The notes: generated by a model from the sequence alone, not told the origin. A stretch of 5,057 nt of DNA from Oscillospiraceae bacterium (GCA_902766215.1 CACXCV010000186.1:1-5057), one strand, 5' to 3'; numbered from the stretch's first letter, positions 1-4,924 are shown. Numbers and translations are program-made.

Positions 1-675
1 ATGTTTGACAACTGCCGCGACGCCTTCGGCATTGCCGAGCTGATCCGCGGCTACAGCCTGAACACCACCGACGTGGCCCAGCTGGAAGACTGCGCCGACC
101 TGCTCAAGCAGCAGAAGCCCCTGGTTCAGTCCTATGTCATGGATCAGATCTATGACAAGATGATCCGCGAGGAGGCATGGATCGCCCCCTACTATGCCGG
201 CGACTATCTCCAGATGGCGGCCGACAACGAGGATCTGGCCTTTGTCTTCCCCAAGGAGGGCTTCAACATCTTCGTCGATGCCATGTGCATCCCCAAAGGC
301 TGCCAGAACAAGGAGGGTGCCGAGGCGTTTATCAACTTCCTCTGCAACCCCGAGATTTCCGGCCAGAACCTGGACTATCTTGGCTATTCCGTGCCCCAGA
401 CCGAGGCCCGGCAGTATCTCGACCCGGAGACAGCTGCCAGCGACATCGCCTATCCCAGCGAGGAGACCCTGGCCAACAGCGAGAGCTTTCTCTACCTGCC
501 GACCCAGATCTCCCAGGCGATGGACAATCTCTGGCTGTCGGTGAAGACCGACGGCAGCAACACCGGCCTGTACATCGGCGTGGCCATCGCAGTAGTGCTC
601 ATCGTGGCGGCGCTGGCCGTGGTGATGCAGGTGCAGAAAAAGAAGAAAAAGGCTCGCCGCGGCGGGCAGAACTAA
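1..675 (+). CDS. potD: PotD-like spermidine/putrescine-binding protein, C-terminal part, tail-anchored (5' truncated by window)
   Basis: This is the C-terminal lobe of an extracellular polyamine-binding protein that would deliver spermidine or putrescine to a PotABC-type ABC importer. The visible 224 residues align by eye with E. coli PotD: GYSLNTTD near residue 17, FPKEGFNIFVDAMCIPKG at 83-100, KEGAEAFINFL at 104-114 and LGYSVPQ at 127-133. Asp93 and Tyr129 match family ligand-contact positions (E. coli Asp257 and Tyr293); the Trp two before that Asp is Phe91 here. The first ATG is very probably an internal Met, because PotD proteins have well over 100 residues before this point, so the true start lies upstream. 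Unusually, residues 189-210 form one hydrophobic segment followed by a Lys/Arg-rich tail (KKKKKARR). This implies a C-terminal membrane anchor with the binding domain outside. SRAP and PfoR-like genes follow closely, so the three may share a transcript. The family call is secure; the exact ligand is inferred. Confidence 0.88.
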   Translation: MFDNCRDAFGIAELIRGYSLNTTDVAQLEDCADLLKQQKPLVQSYVMDQIYDKMIREEAWIAPYYAGDYLQMAADNEDLAFVFPKEGFNIFVDAMCIPKGCQNKEGAEAFINFLCNPEISGQNLDYLGYSVPQTEARQYLDPETAASDIAYPSEETLANSESFLYLPTQISQAMDNLWLSVKTDGSNTGLYIGVAIAVVLIVAALAVVMQVQKKKKKARRGGQN

Positions 676-680
676 CACGC

Positions 681-686
681 GGAGGG
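681..686 (+). promoter_or_regulatory. Ribosome binding site fixing the SRAP start
   Basis: GGAGGG lies 7 nt before ATG 694. An out-of-frame ATG at 687 directly abuts it and is too close to be used. The choice matters because the SRAP family needs Cys as residue 2, and only ATG 694 gives Met-Cys-Gly. Confidence 0.75.
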
Positions 687-693
687 ATGGCGC

Positions 694-1275
694 ATGTGCG
701 GGCAGTTTCAGTTTTCGCAAAAACTCGACTGCCCCGCCATGCGCCGTCTTTCTGTCCTGGCGGGGCAGGCGCGGGCCCAGCTGCCCGACGGTGACATTGC
801 CCCGGGCTGCCTGGCGCCGGTGCTGGTGGCCGGTCCCGGCCGGGCGCAGCTGAAGATGATGCAGTGGGGCTTTCCCCTGGGCGACACCGGCCGCCCGGTG
901 ATCAACGCCCGGGCGGAGACCGCCGCGTCAAAGCCCAGCTTTTCCCGCGCGCTGGATCACGGCCGGTGCGCCATCCCCACCACCGGGTTTTATGAATGGA
1001 GCCGCGGCAGCGAGCCGCAGTCCTACTGCTTTCGGGCGGGGAACGGGCTGCTGTATCTGGCGGGGCTGTATCGCATGTTTGAGGGTGCGCCGCGGTTTGT
1101 GGTGCTTACCTGTCCCGCCGTGGGGCAGGTGGCCGCGGTGCACAACCGCCAGCCGGTGGTGCTGGGCCAGGGCGAGCTGCTGCGCTGGCTGAGCAACCGG
1201 GAGGCGGCAGAGGCAATCCTGCGCCGGCCTGGGGCCGCGCTACAGGGTGCGCCAATGGAATGGGAGGAATTATAA
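694..1275 (+). CDS. SRAP-domain protein (HMCES/YedK family), abasic-site DNA-protein crosslinker
   Basis: Members of this family shield abasic sites in single-stranded DNA by forming a thiazolidine crosslink through the N-terminal Cys2, exposed once Met1 is removed; autoproteolytic or peptidase-like activity is also ascribed to them. The 193 residues show MCGQF at the N-terminus, the QWGF motif (57-60), VINARAET with Asn71, GFYEW with Glu101, and a VHNRQPVVL segment with His150. These fit the YedK set Cys2, Asn75, Glu105 and His160. The protein is slightly shorter than the usual 210-230 residues. The His150 loop is divergent: most relatives read about IHDRMPVIL and carry a TxxAN-like stretch before it, whereas here it is TCPAVGQVAAVHNRQ. 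The gene sits 18 nt after the PotD-like gene with no visible promoter, and its TAA stop overlaps the next ATG. It may be cotranscribed with transporter genes rather than with an SOS operon. The catalytic residues look intact, so it should be active. Confidence 0.93.
   Translation: MCGQFQFSQKLDCPAMRRLSVLAGQARAQLPDGDIAPGCLAPVLVAGPGRAQLKMMQWGFPLGDTGRPVINARAETAASKPSFSRALDHGRCAIPTTGFYEWSRGSEPQSYCFRAGNGLLYLAGLYRMFEGAPRFVVLTCPAVGQVAAVHNRQPVVLGQGELLRWLSNREAAEAILRRPGAALQGAPMEWEEL
1262..1267 (+). promoter_or_regulatory. Ribosome binding site selecting ATG 1275 for the PfoR-like gene
   Basis: GGGAGG lies 7 nt before ATG 1275, inside the last codons of the SRAP gene. An in-frame ATG at 1260 lies upstream of this site and has no Shine-Dalgarno sequence of its own. 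The downstream ATG, sharing bases with the SRAP stop as TAATG, is therefore the better start and suggests translational coupling. Confidence 0.75.
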
Positions 1276-2378
1276 TGGGTCGAATCAAGGCGTTTTTCCA
1301 GCGAAAGAACGTGGTCATCTCCGCCCGGCGCTATGGCGTTGACGCGCTGGGGGCCATGGCGCAGGGTCTGTTCTGCAGCCTGCTCATCGGCACCATCATC
1401 AACACCGTGGGCAGCCAGTTTCACATTGACTTTCTCACTCGGGTGGTGGCCACGCTGGGCAGCGGCGAGCACAGCATCAACTACACCGTCGGCGGGCTGG
1501 CCTCGGCCATGAGCGGCCCGGCCATGGCCATCGCCATCGGCTATGCCCTGCAGGCGCCGCCGCTGGTGCTGTTCTCGCTGGCCACGGTGGGCTTTGCCTC
1601 CAACACGCTGGGCGGCGCGGGCGGCCCGCTGGCCGTGCTGTTCATCGCCATCCTGTCCGCCGAGCTGGGCAAGCTGGTTTCCAAGGAGACCAAGGTGGAC
1701 ATTCTGGTCACGCCGCTGGTGACCATTCTCTCCGGCGTGGTGCTCTCGGCCCTCATCGCCCCGCCCATCGGCCGCGCAGCCAGCGCCGTGGGCGGCCTGA
1801 TCATGTGGGCCACCGAGCTGCAGCCCTTCCTGATGGGCGTGCTGGTGTCGGTGCTGGTGGGCGTGGCGCTGACGCTGCCCATCTCCTCGGCCGCCATCTG
1901 CGCCGCGCTGGGGCTGACGGGTCTGGCCGGCGGCGCGGCCGTGGCCGGCTGCTGCGCGCAGATGGTCGGCTTTGCCGTGATGAGCTTCCGCGAGAACCGC
2001 TGGGGCGGCCTGGTCTCCCAGGGAATCGGCACCTCGATGCTGCAAATGGGCAACATCGTGAAAAACCCGCGCATCTGGATCCCGCCCACGCTGGCCTCGG
2101 CCATCACCGGCCCGCTGGCCACCTGCCTGTTCCACCTGGAGATGAACGGCGCGCCGGTTTCGTCCGGCATGGGCACCTGCGGTCTGGTGGGGCAGATCGG
2201 CGTGTACACCGGCTGGGTCAGCGACGTGGCTGCCGGCACCAAGGCCGCCATCACGGCCATGGACTGGATTGGGCTGGTGCTGATCTGCTTTGTCCTGCCG
2301 GGCGTGCTCAGCTGGCTGTTCGGCCTGCTGCTGCGCAGAATCGGCTGGATCCGCGAGGGCGACCTGAAGCTGAACTGA
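1275..2378 (+). CDS. PfoR / PTS EIIC-like (PTS_EIIC_2) integral membrane protein
   Basis: This is a 367-residue, very hydrophobic protein of the family typed by Clostridium perfringens PfoR (COG3641, PF13303), described variously as a putative toxin regulator or an EIIC-like sugar permease. Its substrate is not established. A short cationic N-terminus (MGRIKAFFQRKN) precedes roughly eight to ten predicted membrane segments, for example about 24-45, 72-93, 97-130, 143-163, 184-212, 215-236 and 331-352. Family-typical stretches include LPISSAA (201-207), GTSMLQMGNIVKNP (252-265), a TGP motif at 278-280 and a glycine-rich SSGMGTCGLVGQ block (296-307). No EIIA, EIIB or HPr-like domain is present in the protein or nearby, so phosphotransfer-coupled transport cannot be supported here. 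The start overlaps the SRAP stop, and a strong hairpin follows the stop by 8 nt, making this the last gene of its transcript. The family call is firm; function is open. Confidence 0.88.
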   Translation: MGRIKAFFQRKNVVISARRYGVDALGAMAQGLFCSLLIGTIINTVGSQFHIDFLTRVVATLGSGEHSINYTVGGLASAMSGPAMAIAIGYALQAPPLVLFSLATVGFASNTLGGAGGPLAVLFIAILSAELGKLVSKETKVDILVTPLVTILSGVVLSALIAPPIGRAASAVGGLIMWATELQPFLMGVLVSVLVGVALTLPISSAAICAALGLTGLAGGAAVAGCCAQMVGFAVMSFRENRWGGLVSQGIGTSMLQMGNIVKNPRIWIPPTLASAITGPLATCLFHLEMNGAPVSSGMGTCGLVGQIGVYTGWVSDVAAGTKAAITAMDWIGLVLICFVLPGVLSWLFGLLLRRIGWIREGDLKLN

Positions 2379-2386
2379 TACCGGAC

Positions 2387-2435
2387 CCCGGCGGACGCGG
2401 CTGCGTCCGCCGGGCTGCGTTTGGCGCACTTTTTT
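2387..2435 (+). terminator. Candidate terminator after the PfoR-like gene (12-bp hairpin, displaced T-tract)
   Basis: Bases 2387-2398 (CCCGGCGGACGC) pair perfectly with 2403-2414 around a GGCT loop. The expected T-run is not adjacent: six T occur only at 2430-2435, 15 nt past the stem. A minor 4-bp stem (2416-2419 with 2425-2428) sits just before those T. Position between two transcription units supports a terminator, but the imperfect geometry makes weak termination or mRNA 3'-end protection possible. Confidence 0.55.
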
Positions 2436-2473
2436 GCGGCAAAAGCGGCAAATTCTGTTGACAAGGCGGCAAA
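2436..2473 (+). repeat. Three direct GCGGCAAA repeats in and just upstream of the rpsF promoter
   Basis: GCGGCAAA occurs at 2436-2443, 2445-2452 and 2466-2473. The first two are nearly adjacent just upstream of the -35 box. The third lies in the -35/-10 spacer, 21 nt (about two helical turns) after the second. This layout would suit a repressor or activator operator, but no regulator is recognised from the motif. Confidence 0.45.
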
Positions 2474-2486
2474 AATGCGCTATGAT
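2458..2486 (+). promoter_or_regulatory. Sigma-A promoter of rpsF-ssb-rpsR
   Basis: A perfect -35 TTGACA (2458-2463) and a -10 TATGAT (2481-2486, 5 of 6 to consensus) are separated by the ideal 17 nt. Transcription should begin near 2493, giving an untranslated leader of roughly 75-80 nt before rpsF. The strength fits a ribosomal-protein operon. Confidence 0.85.
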
Positions 2487-2492
2487 AATTCA

Positions 2493-2569
2493 GCTTGTCA
2501 TATAGGCAGGCATATCTTCTTGCCGGCAGCGCGACTGCCGGCCACAAGTCCAGAAGGAGGTGCAAAAAC
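2493..2569 (+). ncRNA. Structured 5' leader of rpsF, candidate S6:S18 autoregulatory element
   Basis: Many bacteria place an RNA motif before rpsF that is bound by the S6:S18 complex: a stem, a bulged CCG trinucleotide and a hairpin, mimicking the 16S rRNA site. Here CCGGCAG (2523-2529) pairs with CTGCCGG (2535-2541) around CGCGA. CTTG (2519-2522) can pair with CAAG (2545-2548), leaving three bases (2542-2544) bulged on the 3' side. The topology fits the known motif, but the bulge reads CCA, with CCG one register away inside the helix, so the match is not exact. CTTCT (2516-2520) is also complementary to AGAAG (2552-2556), which abuts and overlaps the rpsF Shine-Dalgarno sequence. Feedback control of translation is therefore plausible but inferred. 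Confidence 0.5.
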
Positions 2570-2866
2570 ATGGCTAAGAATTCTCAGAAGTACGAGATCC
2601 TCTATCTCATCGACCCGGCACTGGGCGAAGAGGGCATCGCAGCAATGGTCGAGAAGTTCAAGGGCATGGTGGAGGCGCAGGGTACTCTGTCGAGTCTCGA
2701 CGAGTGGGGCAAGCGGAAGCTGGCTTACCCGATCAACGATCTCCCCGAGGCTTATTATGTTCTCATGACCTGCGAGTGCGAGCCGGCGTTCCCCGCCGAG
2801 CTGGATCGTGTGTTCGGTATCACCGAGGGCGTGATGCGCTCGCTGATCACTGCGGTCGAGGCATAA
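2570..2866 (+). CDS. rpsF: 30S ribosomal protein S6
   Basis: S6 binds 16S rRNA in the platform of the small subunit as a heterodimer with S18, which is encoded two genes downstream. The 98-residue product has the normal length and the ferredoxin-like S6 pattern: first strand KYEILYLIDP (7-16), helix EGIAAMVEKFKGMV (21-34), EWGKRKLAYPI (45-55) and the strand EAYYVLMTCEC (60-70), then a second helix and ITEGVMRSLITAV at the end. There is no C-terminal poly-glutamate extension. I chose ATG 2570 because AAGGAGG (2554-2560) lies 9 nt upstream and the protein then begins MAKNSQKYEI. Longer in-frame starts such as 2495 fall almost at the predicted transcription start and inside the structured leader. 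ssb follows after 13 nt with its Shine-Dalgarno sequence touching the rpsF stop. Confidence 0.97.
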   Translation: MAKNSQKYEILYLIDPALGEEGIAAMVEKFKGMVEAQGTLSSLDEWGKRKLAYPINDLPEAYYVLMTCECEPAFPAELDRVFGITEGVMRSLITAVEA

Positions 2867-2879
2867 GGAGGCTGTCCAC

Positions 2880-3395
2880 ATGCTTAACCACATCGTTTTG
2901 ATGGGACGGCTGACCCGCGACCCCGAACTGCGTCACACCGGCTCCGGGATTCCCGTTGCCAGCTTTTCGCTGGCGGTGGACCGTGACTTTGCCAACAAGG
3001 AAACCGGCGAGCGCACCTGCGATTTTATTGACGTGGTTGCCTGGCGCGCCACGGCCGAGTTTGTCTCCAAGTATTTCGCCAAGGGCCGCATGGCCGTGGT
3101 GTCCGGTCGCCTGCAGATGCGCGACTGGAACGACAAGGACGGCAACAAGCGCCGCAGCGCCGAAGTCATTGCCGACAATGTCTATTTTGGCGACAGCAAG
3201 CGCGACGGCGCCGCCCAGGGCGGCAGCTACGGCGGCTATGCCAACAATGGCAGCGGCAATTCCACCGGTTCCGGGTACAACAACTATGGCAGCGGCAACA
3301 GCGGCTATGCCGGCGGCGGCTACAGTGCCCCCGCTCCAGCCCCTGCGTCCGACTTTGCCATGCTGGAGGACGACGACAGCCAGCTGCCGTTCTGA
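2880..3395 (+). CDS. ssb: Single-stranded DNA-binding protein SSB
   Basis: SSB coats single-stranded DNA as a tetramer and recruits replication and repair proteins through its C-terminal tip. The 171-residue protein has an N-terminal OB-fold (about 1-104) beginning MLNHIVLMGRLTRDPE, with FIDVVAW (49-55), KGRMAVVSGRLQ (68-79) and RDWNDKDG (81-88). Trp55 and Trp83 are in positions that commonly stack with bases. A flexible Gly/Ser/Asn/Tyr-rich linker (about 112-148) and a short Pro/Ala stretch (150-156) follow. The protein ends with an acidic tip EDDDSQLPF, the expected partner-docking peptide with terminal Pro-Phe. TAAGGAGG at 2864-2871 overlaps the rpsF stop and is 8 nt from ATG 2880. Its place between the S6 and S18 genes is the conserved Firmicutes order and marks it as the housekeeping copy rather than a phage or plasmid SSB. 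Confidence 0.97.
   Translation: MLNHIVLMGRLTRDPELRHTGSGIPVASFSLAVDRDFANKETGERTCDFIDVVAWRATAEFVSKYFAKGRMAVVSGRLQMRDWNDKDGNKRRSAEVIADNVYFGDSKRDGAAQGGSYGGYANNGSGNSTGSGYNNYGSGNSGYAGGGYSAPAPAPASDFAMLEDDDSQLPF
3234..3311 (+). repeat. Imperfect internal repeats in the SSB linker
   Basis: GGCTATGCC occurs at 3234-3242 and 3303-3311, and ATGGCAGCGGCAA occurs at 3247-3259 and 3286-3298. They encode the GSGNS and GYA elements of the disordered linker, so this is a coding low-complexity repeat rather than a regulatory one. Such tracts vary in length between strains. Confidence 0.55.
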
Positions 3396-3437
3396 CCCCT
3401 GGCGCTTCGAACCCAAATAAGATAGGAGGTTCTCACA

Positions 3438-3671
3438 ATGGCCAACGACAGAATCAGAAGCCGTAAGCGCAAAAAGGTTTGCAGCTTCTGCGTTGACAAG
3501 ATCGACTATATCGATTACAAAGATTCCGTCAAGCTCCGCCGGTTCCTGTCCGAGCGCGGCAAGATCCTGCCCCGCCGTACCACCGGCACCTGCGCGAAGC
3601 ATCAGCGTCAGCTGACCACCGCGATCAAGCGCGCCCGTCATGTGGCGCTGCTGCCCTTCGTGGCGGACTGA
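3438..3671 (+). CDS. rpsR: 30S ribosomal protein S18, zinc-binding (C+) form
   Basis: S18 pairs with S6 in the 30S platform. The 77 residues carry the invariant block SERGKILPRRTTGTCAKHQRQ (38-58) and the C-terminal AIKRARHVALLPFV. Cys15, Cys18, Cys52 and His55 form a CxxC...CxxH set, the likely zinc site of the C+ form. B. subtilis S18, as I recall it, has lost most of these residues. AGGAGG (3424-3429) lies 8 nt before ATG 3438, and the gene begins 42 nt after ssb with nothing else in the gap. It is the last gene of the operon, followed within 13 nt by an intrinsic terminator; rplI, which sometimes follows, is absent. An additional C- paralogue elsewhere in the genome, induced on zinc shortage, is possible but cannot be seen here. 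Confidence 0.97.
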   Translation: MANDRIRSRKRKKVCSFCVDKIDYIDYKDSVKLRRFLSERGKILPRRTTGTCAKHQRQLTTAIKRARHVALLPFVAD

Positions 3672-3683
3672 TTTTGACCCAGA

Positions 3684-3714
3684 AAAGCCCCCGCTCCACC
3701 GGAGCGGGGGCTTT
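3684..3714. terminator. Intrinsic, probably bidirectional terminator between rpsR and the convergent hydrolase gene
   Basis: AAAGCCCCCGCTCC (3684-3697) pairs over 14 bp with 3701-3714 around an ACC loop. Reading rightward, the stem ends in TTT and continues GTTCT. Reading leftward, the stem is followed by T residues from the A-tract at 3683-3686. It lies 12 nt after the rpsR stop and 13 nt after the stop of the minus-strand gene, so it can serve both. Confidence 0.9.
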
Positions 3715-3727
3715 GTTCTGCCGGTTT

Positions 3728-4756
3728 TTATTTGTTGTGGAACACGTCCTGCAGGAAGGCGTCGGCCAGCGGCAGCCACAGCTGGAAGTTGGGATATCTG
3801 CTCTCGCCGTCGAGGATGGCGATACCCGCCTGGCCGTGGGGCACGCCGGCAAAGGTATGGATCTCCACCGGCACGTTGTGCTCAAGCAGGGTGGGATAGG
3901 CATAGTTGAAGTTGTCCAGCGCCGTATCCTTGCGGCCAACGGCAAAGAAGGTGGGCGGATAGACCACGCCGGTAAAGTCGAACTTGCCGCCCACAAAGCG
4001 CGGCCCATAGACGCACAGGAAGGCATCCGGCGCGCCGTAATAGGCGTCCAGCTCGTCGGGCACATAGTTGGGATAGTAGTCGTTGAGCGACTTGCTGCCG
4101 GAATAATACTGAATGTTGTCCTCGCCGGACAGGCCGCCGTTGGAGAAGCCGGCAAAAGCCACGTTGTCCGCCTTGATGCGGTATTTGTCCGCGTTCTTGC
4201 GGATCATGCGCAGGGCACGGGCCACGTCGGCGCCGGTGTCAATAGCGTGCCAGGGGCAGGCGTTGGTACGGTTGCACAGCAGGAAGGTCTGATAGCCCAT
4301 CTTGAGGAAGTCGCGGCAGGTCTGATAGCCCTCATGTACCTGCGCGTCGCCATGATCGCCGCCGGCGCAGACCAGCACCGCGCCCTTGGGCGTCACGTCC
4401 TCGGGCAGCAGCAACTCATACAGATACGGCTCAAAGCCCGGGTCGCGGTTATAGCGATAGTCCTCGTTGCGGAAATACATGCTGTAGGTGGGCACGCGGC
4501 CCTCCGGCCAGAGATATACCTTCTGCGGGGCGTCGGCCTTGGGCTTCATGGCGTTCCGTTTGGCCACAAAGGCCTCCAGCTTGCGGGCGCGCTCGGCCAG
4601 ATCCTTCTCCTGCCAGACGCCGTGCTGCAGCTTGACCAGCTCGACAATATCCTCCACCGGATAGCAGGGGCAGTCTTCAAAAATGGGGGCGGCCAGGTGC
4701 CGCTCCCTGGCAAATGCGGCGTTCAGCTCTTCCTCCGTCATAACATATTCGGACAT
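3728..4756 (-). CDS. Alpha/beta-hydrolase, BD-FAE/acetyl-esterase-like, cytoplasmic
   Basis: This is a serine hydrolase of 342 residues, likely an esterase or short peptidase; the substrate is unknown. The catalytic triad is readable: nucleophile Ser205 in GFSNGG (203-208), acid Asp277 in VGRKD and base His307 in GVPHGQ. An oxyanion-type loop CAGGDHG lies at 130-136, in place of the HGGG seen in hormone-sensitive-lipase relatives. The C-terminal half (PPTFFAVG..., PVEIHTFAGVPHG, then FQLWLPLADAFLQ) resembles the BD-FAE/Aes group. About 110 residues precede the fold, rich in charged helix (for example QEKDLAERARKLEAFVAKRNA), without a signal peptide, so it acts inside the cell. AAAGGAG at 4773-4767 lies 10 nt before ATG 4756. 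TTG 4759 at 7 nt is a possible alternative that adds one residue, and a stop codon is immediately upstream of it. The gene has its own promoter and diverges from a transporter gene, so it may process an imported compound. Confidence 0.85.
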   Translation of the reverse strand: MSEYVMTEEELNAAFARERHLAAPIFEDCPCYPVEDIVELVKLQHGVWQEKDLAERARKLEAFVAKRNAMKPKADAPQKVYLWPEGRVPTYSMYFRNEDYRYNRDPGFEPYLYELLLPEDVTPKGAVLVCAGGDHGDAQVHEGYQTCRDFLKMGYQTFLLCNRTNACPWHAIDTGADVARALRMIRKNADKYRIKADNVAFAGFSNGGLSGEDNIQYYSGSKSLNDYYPNYVPDELDAYYGAPDAFLCVYGPRFVGGKFDFTGVVYPPTFFAVGRKDTALDNFNYAYPTLLEHNVPVEIHTFAGVPHGQAGIAILDGESRYPNFQLWLPLADAFLQDVFHNK

Positions 4757-4766
4757 CAATCATACG

Positions 4767-4773
4767 CTCCTTT
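4767..4773 (-). promoter_or_regulatory. Ribosome binding site of the hydrolase gene
   Basis: On the minus strand this reads AAAGGAG. It is 10 nt from ATG 4756, 7 nt from TTG 4759 and only 3 nt from an out-of-frame ATG at 4763. This argues for the 4756 or 4759 start and against the overlapping 103-codon frame. Confidence 0.7.
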
Positions 4774-4802
4774 CCACGTTCCACGCAGGGTGTCATATAG
4801 AT

Positions 4803-4831
4803 ATTATAGCAAAGTTTTCCCGTGGACGCAA
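4803..4831 (-). promoter_or_regulatory. Promoter of the hydrolase gene, extended -10
   Basis: On the minus strand, TGC-TATAAT gives a perfect -10 (4808-4803) with an extended TG element. A weak -35 TTGCGT (4831-4826) stands 17 nt upstream. Predicted start is near 4796, giving a leader of about 40 nt with the Shine-Dalgarno sequence inside it. Confidence 0.75.
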
Positions 4832-4864
4832 GAGCAACTCGTTCGTTTTTCCATAGAGAATGGC

Positions 4865-4893
4865 TTGCTTTTTTTCTATTCGGCAAATATAAT
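4865..4893 (+). promoter_or_regulatory. Promoter of the MFS transporter gene
   Basis: A perfect -10 TATAAT (4888-4893) has a half-matching -35 TTGCTT (4865-4870) at 17 nt. Transcription would start near 4900, leaving about 25 nt of leader. It diverges from the hydrolase promoter, with the two -35 boxes 33 nt apart. Confidence 0.7.
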
Positions 4894-4903
4894 GAATTTA
4901 TAT
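4887..4903 (+). repeat. Short AT-rich inverted repeat over the MFS -10/start region
   Basis: ATATAA (4887-4892) is the reverse complement of TTATAT (4898-4903), separated by TGAAT. The position, over the -10 box and predicted start, suits a repressor site. Six A/T pairs in an AT-rich promoter can easily arise by chance. Confidence 0.3.
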
Positions 4904-4924
4904 GCGATCTTGGGAGGTGCAGTG

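Noticed and set aside
636..667. Possible -1 frameshift site: A-rich Lys codons followed by a GC-rich hairpin (652-667) at the end of the PotD-like gene
   Set aside because: The A-runs are only five long and do not make an A AAA AAG heptamer. The shifted frame would add an unrecognisable tail running through the SRAP gene. The hairpin has no T-run, so it is not a terminator either.
1260..1274. Upstream ATG 1260 as the start of the PfoR-like protein
   Set aside because: It would precede the GGGAGG ribosome binding site, which is correctly spaced for ATG 1275. The five extra residues resemble nothing in the family.
1023..2429. 468-codon open frame on the minus strand, antisense to the SRAP and PfoR-like genes
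   Set aside because: Its translation is a low-complexity Gln/His/Ala/Gly/Arg-rich string with no recognisable domain. It is the expected shadow of GC-rich codons in two well-supported + strand genes.
1541..2464. 307-codon minus-strand frame opposite the PfoR-like gene
   Set aside because: Composition is biased to Ser/Thr/Pro/Ala with no family pattern, and it runs through the rpsF -35 region. The + strand frame encodes a conserved membrane protein.
2847..3779. 310-codon minus-strand frame opposite ssb and rpsR
   Set aside because: It crosses the rpsR terminator and mirrors the glycine-rich SSB linker as Ala/Val-rich sequence. It is a shadow of GC-rich coding DNA.
4851..4863. CCAT-AGAGA-ATGG inverted repeat between the divergent promoters
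   Set aside because: A stem of only 4 bp is expected by chance, and nothing extends it.
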